Shown in pieces: positions 8,676 to 17,994 of a stretch of 64,000 bases of DNA (the stretch's first letter is position 1; each line of letters begins with the position of its first letter). Under the pieces are notes generated by a model. It was not told the origin of the DNA. It saw nothing but the letters and a program-made list of their open reading frames with translations, and made no database searches. A program made the position numbers and the translations under genes. The DNA comes from an uncultured bacterium. Lineage in GTDB: Bacteria; Cyanobacteriota; Vampirovibrionia; Gastranaerophilales; Gastranaerophilaceae. Location of the stretch: the NCBI GenBank assembly GCA_946622415.1, contig CAMOPX010000005.1, forward strand, positions 1 through 64,000, given 5' to 3'.

Positions 8676-9596
8676 ATGAATAAAGATGAATTATCAAAGT
8701 TGTATGATATGAATTTGGATGAATTAATAGAAAAAGCTTCTAAAGTTACAAAAGAAAATTTTGATAACAGTGTTGAAGTTTGTTCAATAATTTCAGCAAG
8801 AACAGGAAAATGTAATGAAAACTGCAAATACTGTTCTCAAAGTTCTCATAACCATGCAGAAATAAAGTGCCATCCTTTATTATCGGTTGAAGAAGTAAAA
8901 GCTGCTGCACTTAAAGCAAAAGAAAACGGTGCAACAAGATTCTGTATTGTTACATCAGGAAGAAGCGAATCGGGAGATGATTTCAATAAAATTCTTGAAA
9001 TGATGAAGGCGGTATCTTCTATTGAAGGTTTGCATTGTTGCGCTTCTTTGGGATTGTTATCCGAAGAACAAATAATTAAAGCAAAAGAAGCAGGACTAGA
9101 AAGATTTAATCATAATATTAATACATCAAAAAGATATCATAAAGAAATTTGCACAACGCATAATTTTGAAGACAGAGTTAATACCGTTAAACTTCTTTCA
9201 AAACATGGAATTGAACCTTGCTGCGGTGTGATTCTCGGTATGGGCGAAACAAAAGAAGATAGAATTGATATGGCGTTATCGTTGGCGGAATTAAATCCAA
9301 AAACGGTTCCGATAAATGTTTTGAACCCGATTAAAGGAACACCGTTAGAAAACTATGGTGATAAAATCACTGAAGAAGAAGTATTAAGAACGATTTGTAT
9401 ATTTAGAATTGCAATGCCTAAAGCAATACTCAGATATGCAGGCGGAAGAAATGTAAGACTTTCAAAAGAAACACAAAAACTCGGCATTATAGCAGGTGTG
9501 AACGGACTGCTTGCCGGTGATTATTTGACAACAGAAGGCGTTGAAACAAAAGAAGACAAAAAAATGTTAAAAGAACTCAATATGGTAATGGCATAA
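8676..9596 (+). CDS. bioB: Biotin synthase
   Basis: 306 residues. It is a radical-SAM enzyme that inserts sulfur into dethiobiotin. The SAM-cluster motif CNENCKYC gives Cys46, 50 and 53, and ARTGKC, RFCIVTSGR, FNHNINTS and AGGRNVRLS match BioB throughout. The ATG at 8676 follows agaaaggc; an in-frame ATG 36 bases earlier lacks such a site. It is followed 13 bases later by mnmA, so the two probably form an operon. bioA is located separately at 46100-47455. Confidence 0.95.
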   Translation: MNKDELSKLYDMNLDELIEKASKVTKENFDNSVEVCSIISARTGKCNENCKYCSQSSHNHAEIKCHPLLSVEEVKAAALKAKENGATRFCIVTSGRSESGDDFNKILEMMKAVSSIEGLHCCASLGLLSEEQIIKAKEAGLERFNHNINTSKRYHKEICTTHNFEDRVNTVKLLSKHGIEPCCGVILGMGETKEDRIDMALSLAELNPKTVPINVLNPIKGTPLENYGDKITEEEVLRTICIFRIAMPKAILRYAGGRNVRLSKETQKLGIIAGVNGLLAGDYLTTEGVETKEDKKMLKELNMVMA

Positions 9597-9609
9597 AAAG
9601 CGGGGAAAG

Positions 9610-10710
9610 ATGACAAATAAAACTGTTCTTGTCGGATTATCGGGCGGCGTAGATAGCTCTGTATGTGCTGCTATGTTAAAAGAAAAAGGTTACAATGTAA
9701 TCGGTGCCACTATGGCGATATGGGGCGACAGAGATATTAAAGGTATGGCTTTTCAAGAAGGCAGAAAAAACGCCTGCTTTGGTCCCCATGAAAAAGAAGA
9801 CATAGATTCAGCAAGAAAAATCGCACAGCAATTAGATATCCCTTTTCATGTTTTTGATTGCGCTTCTCAATATGAAGAAATTGTTTTAAAACATTTCAAA
9901 TCCGAATATATACAAGGAAGAACCCCAAATCCTTGTATCTGGTGTAATGCACTTGTTAAATTCGGTGTTTTACCTCACATGGCAAAATTAAATAACGTTG
10001 AATTTGATTATTTTGCGACAGGTCATTATGCAAGAATTGAAAAAGAAAACGATAATTACATTTTAAAAAGAGGTAAATATTCAAAAAAAGACCAATCCTA
10101 TTTTCTCTATCGTTTGACACAAGAACAATTAAAATCCACCATTCTTCCTTTAGGTGATTATAATAAAGAGGAAATAAGAAAAATCGCAGCATCATACAAT
10201 CTTGATTCTGCGGATAAACCTGACAGTCAGGATTTTTATGAAGGCGATTATAATGAACTTTTAGGCGTAAAAGAAAAAGAAGGTAATATTGTAAATACGG
10301 AAGGAAAAATCCTGGGCACTCATAAAGGTATTTGGAATTATACAATAGGACAAAGAAAAGGAATCGGAATTGCGGCGAGTGAACCTATGTATGTTCTTGA
10401 GTTAAAAAAAGACACAAATGAAGTTGTGATTGGTCCAAAGGATAAAACCTTTAAAAATATTCTTTTTGCTAACAGGTTGAATATTATCTCTCAAAACAGA
10501 TTTGATGAATTTAATAACGTAAAAAATAAAGTAAAAGCAAAAATCCGCTCAACCCAAAAACCGACCGAAGTTTCTTATGAAATAATTGATTCTGATACTA
10601 TAAAAATTACGTTTGATGAATACCAAAAATCCATTGCAACAGGTCAGTCAGTTGTTCTTTATGATGAAGATATCGTTATTGGTGGCGGTGTAATAGATAG
10701 AGTGGAATAA
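9610..10710 (+). CDS. mnmA: tRNA-specific 2-thiouridylase
   Basis: 366 residues, normal length. It activates U34 of tRNA-Lys/Glu/Gln with ATP and adds sulfur. The PP-loop SGGVDSS (11-17), the segment GRTPNPCIWCN with Cys109 and Cys112, and YTIGQRKGIGI are all clear. The second catalytic cysteine, normally in a DSxxxCF context around residue 200-210, is absent: the segment here is PDSQDFYEGDY, with Tyr at the expected cysteine position. It may therefore belong to a variant subfamily. A ggggaaag ribosome site sits just before the ATG. It is co-transcribed with bioB. Confidence 0.9.
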   Translation: MTNKTVLVGLSGGVDSSVCAAMLKEKGYNVIGATMAIWGDRDIKGMAFQEGRKNACFGPHEKEDIDSARKIAQQLDIPFHVFDCASQYEEIVLKHFKSEYIQGRTPNPCIWCNALVKFGVLPHMAKLNNVEFDYFATGHYARIEKENDNYILKRGKYSKKDQSYFLYRLTQEQLKSTILPLGDYNKEEIRKIAASYNLDSADKPDSQDFYEGDYNELLGVKEKEGNIVNTEGKILGTHKGIWNYTIGQRKGIGIAASEPMYVLELKKDTNEVVIGPKDKTFKNILFANRLNIISQNRFDEFNNVKNKVKAKIRSTQKPTEVSYEIIDSDTIKITFDEYQKSIATGQSVVLYDEDIVIGGGVIDRVE

Positions 10711-10808
10711 TATTAATAATTGTTAATAATTTGTAATTTTTTAAACAATTTTTTATTTTTACCGTTTTTAATATACCTGTATGAAATTTATTAACGAAAG
10801 AAGTAAAA

Positions 10809-11300
10809 ATGGATTTTTATTCAACTATATTAAAAAATGGCGGCAAATGGCTTAATGATGGCAGTGCCTGGAGAGATATTGTTTCAAAAGACGGCACCAA
10901 AGTTATACGCCAAATTGCTAAAGCAGGCGGCGAATGCGCAATCGATGTTTTTCAAAAATCGGATAATACGGTTATTTCGTCTTTTAGAAAAACAATGAAA
11001 CCTGATGGAGTATCTTTTTTAATAAAAAGTTTCAATTATACCAAAGGTGCAGGAACAATACAAAGTGTCTTAAAACTCGAAAATAAAAGCTCTTTTATGC
11101 AAACTCTTTTTAAAACCGATGCAGCAGGTAAAATTAAACCATCGGGTGATTTTTTAAGCAAAGCGGAAGATCAAATAAAAAGAGGCAAGGTAACATTTTT
11201 CCCTATTGGAAATAAAATTGATTCAATGAACCAAGGTTTAGTTCAATATACAAAAACTTTTAATAAACTTTTCGGAAAGCAGGAATCAAAGATATTTTAA
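10809..11300 (+). CDS. Hypothetical protein
   Basis: 163 residues, not recognised. There is no signal peptide, membrane segment or cysteine motif. The composition is lysine-rich, with a glycine-containing N-terminal half (NGGKWLNDGSAW, KAGGECAID) and a basic C-terminus. A purine-rich site (gaaagaag) lies before the ATG. About 100 bases separate it from mnmA, so it is probably an independent unit. Codon use matches its neighbours. No function is proposed. Confidence 0.6.
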   Translation: MDFYSTILKNGGKWLNDGSAWRDIVSKDGTKVIRQIAKAGGECAIDVFQKSDNTVISSFRKTMKPDGVSFLIKSFNYTKGAGTIQSVLKLENKSSFMQTLFKTDAAGKIKPSGDFLSKAEDQIKRGKVTFFPIGNKIDSMNQGLVQYTKTFNKLFGKQESKIF

Positions 11301-11345
11301 TATATGTACTAAATATAATAAGAGAATTAAATTTCAATAATCAAA

Positions 11346-11795
11346 TTATTTTTCTAAATAACTTTTAAACTTTTTATCAACATCAAAATAATATCCGCAT
11401 TCATCCAGCATTGTAACACCCTGATAGATTAATTCCTGAATTGCGTCGGGGTATTTTCTGCAAAAAAGCGGTCGCAGATAATAAATTCTGCATTTATTGT
11501 CTTTTGTTATGTGTTTACATTCAAAGGTTAACGCTCCGTTTTGGAAATCTTGTTTGTCTTTAATAACCCCTGAAATTTTAAAATTCCTATAGTATTTATA
11601 TTTCTTTTGCATCTGCTTAAACAATTCTTCCGATTTAACATAGCCTTCTTCCGTTGAAAAAAGAATGTTTCTGCAGCATGCTCCGCATTTTTTACATTTG
11701 CCTTTTCTTATGTATTTTGAGGAAAAGAGTTTATTGTATATATCTAAAATCATATCCTCGATAAAATTTTTAATTGTTTTAAATATATTATTCAT
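11346..11795 (-). CDS. YkgJ-family cysteine-cluster protein
   Basis: 149 residues from the ATG at 11795, which overlaps the stop region of the upstream gene by 8 bases. An ATG 21 bases earlier is also possible. The Zn/Fe-binding signature of this family is present: CKKCGACCR near residue 34, then CRIYYLRPLFCRKYP and a final DECGYYF. Members are small putative metal-cluster proteins of unknown function. Translational coupling to the secreted protein at 11788-12228 is likely. Confidence 0.8.
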   Translation of the reverse strand: MNNIFKTIKNFIEDMILDIYNKLFSSKYIRKGKCKKCGACCRNILFSTEEGYVKSEELFKQMQKKYKYYRNFKISGVIKDKQDFQNGALTFECKHITKDNKCRIYYLRPLFCRKYPDAIQELIYQGVTMLDECGYYFDVDKKFKSYLEK

Positions 11796-12228
11796 CAATA
11801 ACCATAAAACCTTCAAGATTTAGCCAGTGGTTTAAGTCTGTTATATCAAAAATTTGCAGATAATATCTACCTGTTTCATGTAAAACAAAATAATCACTAA
11901 AATAGTATTTATCTTTTAATTTTACCGTTTGATTTTTAATTCTTGTGTATCCGCCAAAATTAGCTTTTTCATCCTGTTTTATAATTTGATATTTTAAATA
12001 TTCGGATTTAAAACCATTAGGATTTTGTATTAAAAAATAAATTCTGCTGCCTTTTTTAAAGTACCTGTCTGTTTGAATTTTTTCATCAAAAGAATCATAG
12101 ATTAAAGGATTTATATGAGATAATATTAAATCCGTTTTAACCTTTTTTTTGCCGAAACTATATGCAGGCATGAATAAAAGCATATTTACAATTATTAAAT
12201 TGATGATTATTTTTATCATTTTATTCAA
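11788..12228 (-). CDS. Hypothetical exported protein
   Basis: About 146 residues. The frame opens with TTG at 12228; an ATG at 12219 is an equally good start, and neither has a clear ribosome site. A hydrophobic signal segment (residues 5-25) ends near SFG. The remainder alternates charged and aromatic residues as a beta-sandwich would (SRIYFLIQNPNGF, ETGRYYLQIFDI). It lies directly behind the TPR protein gene and overlaps the YkgJ gene, forming a three-gene leftward operon. No family recognised. Confidence 0.6.
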   Translation of the reverse strand: MNKMIKIIINLIIVNMLLFMPAYSFGKKKVKTDLILSHINPLIYDSFDEKIQTDRYFKKGSRIYFLIQNPNGFKSEYLKYQIIKQDEKANFGGYTRIKNQTVKLKDKYYFSDYFVLHETGRYYLQIFDITDLNHWLNLEGFMVIDE

Positions 12229-12231
12229 TTT

Positions 12232-14088
12232 TTATTCAACCGGAGATTCTGCTTCTGCCTTAACTTCTTCTTTGGTTTCTTCTTTGGTTAACTTTTTAAT
12301 ATGATTTATAACCTGAGATTTTAAGCCTTCGTCACCCGTTAAGCCGATAAAAATGTTATATGCTTCAAGCGCCTTTTGTTTGTCATCAGAAGCTTCATAA
12401 ATAAGTGCCATAAGATAATAATAATCAGCTTCATTATTGTTTATGCTTAAAGCTTCTTTTACATTTGATTGAGCCAGATTGTAGTTTTTGAGTTCATAAT
12501 TAATCAAGCCCTTATTATAATAAAGCTTATCGTTATTTTTATCTTCTTCTATTGCCTTATCTAATACATCTAACGCCAAATCGTAATCTTTTAATTCATA
12601 TAATACCTGTGCATAATGCGCTAATGCTGTTGTATCGGTATTATCAAGTTGAATTGCTTTTTCGTAGTAATCTTTTGCATATGTATTCATATTTAATGCT
12701 AAAGATGTATCCGCTAATCCAATATAAACCCTATAATCGTCCTTTGTTGAAGTTAAGAGTTTATTATAAATTGCTCTTGCTTTTTTGTATTCGCCTTTGG
12801 AATAAAGATTTTGTGCAGTCATGATTTCATTTGTTATCATGTCGTTATTGATATCAATTCTTGAAATACCTTGTTTAGAAAGTGTTTCATCATCAACTTT
12901 TGCAAGTTGATTATATATTTCTGAAGCTTGCGTGTAATTACCGAGTTTTGTATCAACTACGGCTTTATTATATAAAGCAATAACATTTGTTTTATCAAGT
13001 ACAAGAACTTCATTATAGTACTTAAAAGCTTCTTCGTATTTTTCGTTATCCTGATAAGTTCTTGCAAGTTCAAGCTTAACCGCAGAATCGTTCGGTTTTA
13101 ATTTGTTTACGTTTTCGAGTACTTGAATTGCTTTTCCATAATCTTTTTTGTCAAGGTAAAGTTTTGACATATTGATATATGCTTGAACAGAATCGGGATA
13201 TTCCGCAATAAATGCTTCATATTGAGAGATTGCTCTATCGTATTGTTTCTTTTGAGTTAATAAAACAGCATAATCAAATCTGATTGCATTTAACTCGGGG
13301 TCTAATTCAAGAGTTTTTTGAAAAGAAGCCATTGCTTCATCAAATTTATCCTGCTTCATTTGTACAACACCGAGGTTTGCGTAGCTTAAAGAATCATTTT
13401 TATTGATTCCTATTGCACTTTTAAAGGCAATTTCCGCTTTTGTATAGTCGCCTTTTCTTAATAATGCAAGACCGTAATTTGAATAATCTCTGAAAGTTTC
13501 AGGGTTATTTCTTAAAGCCATTGCAAAATATTCAATCGATTTGTCATAATTTTGTTCTTCAAGATAAATATTTGCAATCGCGCTCTGTCCTTCTAAATTA
13601 TTCGGATAACTTTCCAAAAATTTATTATAAGCTTCTATTGCACCTTGATTATCACCTAAAAGGTTTCTTGCGTTAGCAATATTTATGTAGTTATATTTAT
13701 AGTCGTCAACCAGTGTTTGTGCTTTTTCGTAGCTTTCAAGACCGTTTTTATAGTCGTATTGCTGCATGTACAAATTTCCGAGACTGATATATAAGAATCC
13801 GTCTCCTTCTCTTAAAGAAATAGCTTTCTTATATGCGTTAATCGCTTCTTGAGTTTGATTTAAGTTTTCATATAAGCCTGCTATTTTAATATTCAAAATA
13901 GCATCATCCGGAGAATACACAAGCGCCTTTTTGACATAATCAAGTGCCTGCTGATAATTTCCTGCTTGTTCTTGCGCTATTGCACTGTTGTAGAGTTTGT
14001 ACGACTGTGAACTCATCTTTGCGTATGCAGGTACCATTGCAGAAAGTATAACTGCGGTACTCAATGTTAAAATAAATTTCTTGTTCAT
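12232..14088 (-). CDS. Exported TPR-repeat protein
   Basis: 618 residues. A signal peptide (1-23, ending AYA) is followed by about fifteen consecutive tetratricopeptide repeats (about 26-600). They show the usual W/L-G-Y-A-F/Y-A-P spacing, for example GNYQQALDYVKKALVYSPDD and KGDYTKAEIAFKSAIGINKN. The acidic tail is rich in Glu and Lys. TPR arrays form superhelical protein-binding scaffolds, so this one is probably a periplasmic or surface scaffold. It is the first gene of an operon with the exported protein and YkgJ gene downstream, and is divergent from another TPR gene 120 bases away. Confidence 0.87.
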   Translation of the reverse strand: MNKKFILTLSTAVILSAMVPAYAKMSSQSYKLYNSAIAQEQAGNYQQALDYVKKALVYSPDDAILNIKIAGLYENLNQTQEAINAYKKAISLREGDGFLYISLGNLYMQQYDYKNGLESYEKAQTLVDDYKYNYINIANARNLLGDNQGAIEAYNKFLESYPNNLEGQSAIANIYLEEQNYDKSIEYFAMALRNNPETFRDYSNYGLALLRKGDYTKAEIAFKSAIGINKNDSLSYANLGVVQMKQDKFDEAMASFQKTLELDPELNAIRFDYAVLLTQKKQYDRAISQYEAFIAEYPDSVQAYINMSKLYLDKKDYGKAIQVLENVNKLKPNDSAVKLELARTYQDNEKYEEAFKYYNEVLVLDKTNVIALYNKAVVDTKLGNYTQASEIYNQLAKVDDETLSKQGISRIDINNDMITNEIMTAQNLYSKGEYKKARAIYNKLLTSTKDDYRVYIGLADTSLALNMNTYAKDYYEKAIQLDNTDTTALAHYAQVLYELKDYDLALDVLDKAIEEDKNNDKLYYNKGLINYELKNYNLAQSNVKEALSINNNEADYYYLMALIYEASDDKQKALEAYNIFIGLTGDEGLKSQVINHIKKLTKEETKEEVKAEAESPVE

Positions 14089-14208
14089 ATTGCTATTTTA
14101 AATGCACAATATTAAAATGCAACTTTGAAAAGAAAATTTACCTTTTCGTTTATTCATTTTTTGTTTTTTTATAGTAAAATAATTTTAATTAACATGAGGT
14201 AGGATTAT

Positions 14209-16743
14209 TTGAGAATTTTTAATAAACATTTTATTTCTGTTCTGTTTTGTTTACTTTTTTCATTTTGTGTGTTATCAGAGTATTCTTTTGCACAAGACAC
14301 AAAAAGTTCTGAATTTGATACTCTGAGAGCGGAAATGTCTTATCTGAAAGATAAAAATTCCCCTGAATACATTAAATCTAAACAAAAATTAGACAGAATG
14401 GCTTCTCAACATAGGATTCCATATACTAAAGACGACAGATTTAAAGATGCAATCAGATTAATTCAGGAGCAAAAATTCAATGCTGCAATATATGAATTGA
14501 ACAGTTTGATTGATGAAAATTATAATAAATCAAGATGTTATGAATTATTGGGTGATATTTGTTACAATTCTAAAAAACCCGCCAGAAAAATTGTTCAATA
14601 TTATAAAAACGCACTTCAATATGACCCAAATAATACGTCAGTACTTTTAAAATTATCAAAAATTTATCTTGCCGAAAACAAAAACATCATGGGCATGGAA
14701 TATTTATCAGCTTTAATAGACAGCACTGATGATTATTCAATACTGAGCAAGGTTGAAACCCTTATATTAAACTCCGCCACACCTGTTAATAAATACGAAG
14801 TAAATAATTTTTATGAAACTCTGGGTAACGTACAAGTAAAATTGGGCAAAAGAGAAGATTCATACAGAAATTTTTCAAAGGCTCTTCAAGCTAACCCGAA
14901 TGACATATATTTAAAATATTATCTTGTAAATTTACTCTATGATGATAATTGTCCTGAAGATGTTGTAAAAGTAATTAATGCAATTCAACCCGAAAAACCT
15001 GTTGACACGCAATTAAGAAACACAAAAGCCAAGGCTCTTGCAATGGCGGGTGATGTTAATTCAGCATATAAGGAATATGTTGATATATTAAGGCAAAATC
15101 CCTCATCAAAACAGGCAAAATACGGAATATATAAATTACTTGAAAACAGACTTTCTCCTACTCAAATTCTTGCAAAAATCAATTTTGACAATTTGAGTTA
15201 TGTTGCAACAAAAGAAGAATGTATTAAATTCGCTAAATTTTTAGACCAATTTGATGACGTTGCGGGTTCTAAAAAATATAGAAATCTTGCTTATCAAATG
15301 CAAGAAGAAGAAAGACGTCAAATAGAATACAGGCAAGAACAAGAAAGAATCAGACAGCAAGAACTTGCTTTAGCGCAACAAAGACAAAGAGAAGAAGCTG
15401 AACGCAAACGTCAATTAGAACTTCAAAAACAAAAAGAACTCGAATTAAAAAAACAAAGAGAATATGAACTTCAACAAGAAAAAATAAGAAAACAAAAAGA
15501 AGAACAAGCCGCAAAATTAAAAGCTCAAAAGGAAGCGCAAGAAGCTAAATTAAAAGCGCAACAGGAAGCTTTAAGAAAACAAAAAGAAGCGCAAATTGCA
15601 AAACAAAAAGCACAGCAAGAAGCTTTAAGAAAACAAAAAGAAGCACAAGAGGCTAAGTTAAAAGCTCAAAAAGAAGCGCAAATTGCAAAACAAAAAGCGC
15701 AACAAGAAGCTTTAAGAAAACAAAAGGAAGCACAAGAAGCTAAATTAAAAGCTCAAAAAGAAGCAGCTGAAAAGAAAAAACAACTTGCAATTCAAAAGCA
15801 AAAAGAATTAAAAGAACAGGCTGAAAAACAAGCCCAAATCAAAGCTGAACAAGAGCGAATCAGACAAGAAAAATTAAAAGAACAGAGAGAAAAACAACTT
15901 GAGGCTGAAAGAATCAGGCAAGAAGAGCTTAGAATACAAAGACAGGAAGAAGAAGAGCGACTTGCAAAAATAAAGGCAGAACAGGAAAAAGCAAAAAAAG
16001 AAAAAGAACAAAAAGAATACACACAAAGAAAAGCCTCTCAGGAATTAAAAGCTTTTCAAGCTAAAAATCCGACAAAGTATTCCGAATATTCTAAGGCAAT
16101 AACAAATTACCTGAAAACCGAACCAAAGGATTCCGCCCTTTATCAGGCTGTCGGTAATACCTATAGGCTAATGGAGTGTCCGACCTCTGCTATTAAATAC
16201 TACAAAGAAGCGATTAAATTATCTCCTGCGGATTCTGATTTGTATTATAATTCTGCACTTTCATATATGGAATTAAATAGTTTTGAAACCGCGTATAATA
16301 ATTTGGATAAGGCAATTAAACTTGAACCATCTAATACTAAGGCTAAAAACCTCATGCCTTTTGTAAGGCAAAAGCTTGTAACAAGATACATAAATGATGC
16401 ATATTCTAAATTTGAAGCGAAAAATTACATTAATGCTTCAACAATATTGGACGAAGGTATTAAAAAGATACCCGATAGCGCACAATTATATTATTATAGA
16501 GCATTATCCTATGATGCCATGAATAGAAATGCGGCAGCTATTATTGATTTACAAAAAGCTGTTAATCTTGACCCTTCTTTATATATGGCATTTTATCAAC
16601 TGGGAAAATCTTATGAAAAAATTAAAGATGAAAGAAATGCTCTGGTTGCTTATGAAAGATTTTTGTCTATCGAACCTGATGAAAAAGAACTTATAGATGA
16701 AATTCAAAAGAAGGTTGTAATTTTGGGTCAAAAATATTACTAA
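14209..16743 (+). CDS. TPR / coiled-coil / TPR exported protein
   Basis: 844 residues, starting at TTG shortly after a gaggtagg ribosome site. A signal peptide covers 1-28 (ending SFA). TPR-like helices fill about 75-330. A very long charged coiled coil, made of near-identical KAQ/KEAQ/ALRKQ segments, spans about 365-610, and further TPRs span about 625-835. The layout suggests an extended periplasmic rod linking two binding platforms. The coiled coil is encoded by internally repetitive DNA (15520-15770), so its length may vary between strains. Followed by kdsB after 23 bases. No specific partner can be named. Confidence 0.85.
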   Translation: MRIFNKHFISVLFCLLFSFCVLSEYSFAQDTKSSEFDTLRAEMSYLKDKNSPEYIKSKQKLDRMASQHRIPYTKDDRFKDAIRLIQEQKFNAAIYELNSLIDENYNKSRCYELLGDICYNSKKPARKIVQYYKNALQYDPNNTSVLLKLSKIYLAENKNIMGMEYLSALIDSTDDYSILSKVETLILNSATPVNKYEVNNFYETLGNVQVKLGKREDSYRNFSKALQANPNDIYLKYYLVNLLYDDNCPEDVVKVINAIQPEKPVDTQLRNTKAKALAMAGDVNSAYKEYVDILRQNPSSKQAKYGIYKLLENRLSPTQILAKINFDNLSYVATKEECIKFAKFLDQFDDVAGSKKYRNLAYQMQEEERRQIEYRQEQERIRQQELALAQQRQREEAERKRQLELQKQKELELKKQREYELQQEKIRKQKEEQAAKLKAQKEAQEAKLKAQQEALRKQKEAQIAKQKAQQEALRKQKEAQEAKLKAQKEAQIAKQKAQQEALRKQKEAQEAKLKAQKEAAEKKKQLAIQKQKELKEQAEKQAQIKAEQERIRQEKLKEQREKQLEAERIRQEELRIQRQEEEERLAKIKAEQEKAKKEKEQKEYTQRKASQELKAFQAKNPTKYSEYSKAITNYLKTEPKDSALYQAVGNTYRLMECPTSAIKYYKEAIKLSPADSDLYYNSALSYMELNSFETAYNNLDKAIKLEPSNTKAKNLMPFVRQKLVTRYINDAYSKFEAKNYINASTILDEGIKKIPDSAQLYYYRALSYDAMNRNAAAIIDLQKAVNLDPSLYMAFYQLGKSYEKIKDERNALVAYERFLSIEPDEKELIDEIQKKVVILGQKYY
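15520..15770 (+). repeat. Intragenic repeats encoding a coiled coil
   Basis: Near-identical in-frame units encode segments such as KAQQEALRKQKEAQ and KLKAQKEAQ, present two or three times with a longer period of about 29 codons. Reading frame is kept throughout. Such repeats can expand or contract by slippage. Confidence 0.75.
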
Positions 16744-16766
16744 ATACCCTATAATGAGAGGAAGAA

Positions 16767-17498
16767 ATGAACAAAACCGTAATAATTATCCCTGCCAGAT
16801 ACGGCTCCACCAGATTACCCGCAAAACCTCTGCTAAAGGTTAATAATAAACCGATAATTCAATATGTATATGAGGCGGCTAAAAAATCAAAATTAGCGGA
16901 TGCTGTTATTGTTGCAACTGATGATGAAAGAATTAAATCAGCAGTTGAAGAATTTGGGGGAGTTTGTGAAATGACATCCGCAGAACATAAATGCGGTTCG
17001 GATAGAATTGCGGAAGTTGTTTCACGTCATATGGAATTTGATAACATTTTAAATTTGCAGGGAGATGAACCCCAGATTACCCCCGAGGTTATTGATTTAG
17101 CAATTAATGCGTTAACAAATGATAAAACGGCAGATATTTCAACGCTTGTTCGTGAAATAAAAGATGAAAATCAAATCAATAACCAGAATTGTGTTAAATG
17201 TGTGTTTGATAACAATAATAATGCGCTTTATTTTTCAAGATGTCCGATTCCTTATAAAAGAAATCCTAATGAATCTCCTTATTATGCGCATATCGGAATA
17301 TATTGTTACAAAAAAGATTCGCTAATTAAAATGACCAAAATGAATCAAACAAATTTAGAAAAACAAGAAAGTCTTGAACAATTAAGAGCTTTACAAAACG
17401 GAATGAAAATCAAAGTGGCAATTACTGATTTAAATCCTGTTGGTATAGATACAATGGAAGATTACGAAAAATTTAAAAGCATTGTAGAAAATAATTAA
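16767..17498 (+). CDS. kdsB: 3-deoxy-manno-octulosonate cytidylyltransferase (CMP-KDO synthetase)
   Basis: 243 residues, typical length. It activates KDO with CTP for lipopolysaccharide inner-core assembly. The nucleotide-binding start IIPARYGSTRLPAKPL, the metal-binding loop LNLQGDEPQI (near 94-103) and the C-terminal GIDTMEDYEKF are diagnostic. An agagga ribosome site precedes the ATG. The gene implies an LPS-bearing outer membrane. The bidirectional terminator that follows separates it from the convergent rplL. Confidence 0.95.
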   Translation: MNKTVIIIPARYGSTRLPAKPLLKVNNKPIIQYVYEAAKKSKLADAVIVATDDERIKSAVEEFGGVCEMTSAEHKCGSDRIAEVVSRHMEFDNILNLQGDEPQITPEVIDLAINALTNDKTADISTLVREIKDENQINNQNCVKCVFDNNNNALYFSRCPIPYKRNPNESPYYAHIGIYCYKKDSLIKMTKMNQTNLEKQESLEQLRALQNGMKIKVAITDLNPVGIDTMEDYEKFKSIVENN

Positions 17499-17525
17499 TA
17501 AGCTAAAAATAAAAATAGAACAAAA

Positions 17526-17556
17526 AAATAACCGTCCTTAAATAGGACGGTTATTT
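17526..17556. terminator. Bidirectional terminator between kdsB and rplL
   Basis: A perfect 13-bp stem, aaataaccgtcct with aggacggttattt, and a 5-base loop between convergent genes. Confidence 0.88.
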
Positions 17557-17574
17557 AACTTTCTTTTGAATCAA

Positions 17575-17955
17575 CTATTTGATTTCTACAGTAGCGCCTG
17601 CTTCTTCTAATTTAGCTTTGATTTCTTTAGCTTCTTCAGGTTTTACGTTTTCTTTAATCGGTTTAGGTGCGCCATCAACTAAATCTTTAGCTTCTTTTAA
17701 GCCAAGACCTGTGATTTCACGAACAACTTTAAGTACCGGAATCTTGTTAGCACCGGCATTAGCCAATACAACAGTAACTTCTGAAGGTGCGTCACCTGCA
17801 GCTTCAGCACCACCTGCAGCAGGAGCTGCAGCAGCAACTGCAACAGGAGCAGCAGCAGAAACGCCGAATTTTTCTTCCATAGCTTTTACTAATTCAGCAG
17901 CTTCTAATAATGTTAATTTTTCAATTGATTCTAAAATTGTTTCTACGTTAGACAT
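17575..17955 (-). CDS. rplL: 50S ribosomal protein L7/L12
   Basis: 126 residues. It forms the ribosomal stalk with L10 and recruits translation GTPases. The N-terminal dimerisation region, the flexible Ala/Gly hinge (about 38-58) and the C-terminal globular domain ([18 protein letters not shown] ... [12 protein letters not shown] ... GATVEIK) are all typical. A gaaaggt ribosome site precedes the ATG. It lies 39 bases after rplJ in the same operon. rpoB does not follow; the terminator at 17526-17556 does. Confidence 0.98.
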   Translation of the reverse strand: MSNVETILESIEKLTLLEAAELVKAMEEKFGVSAAAPVAVAAAAPAAGGAEAAGDAPSEVTVVLANAGANKIPVLKVVREITGLGLKEAKDLVDGAPKPIKENVKPEEAKEIKAKLEEAGATVEIK

Positions 17956-17994
17956 TTTTATTACCTTTCATAATTATTATAGTGTACTTTTAAT

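Noticed and set aside
9956-10345. A 129-codon leftward frame inside mnmA
   Set aside because: It is fully contained in a strongly conserved gene on the other strand and resembles no protein.
15520-15770. Regular repeats suggestive of a CRISPR-like array
   Set aside because: The units keep reading frame, have no unique spacers, and encode a coiled coil.
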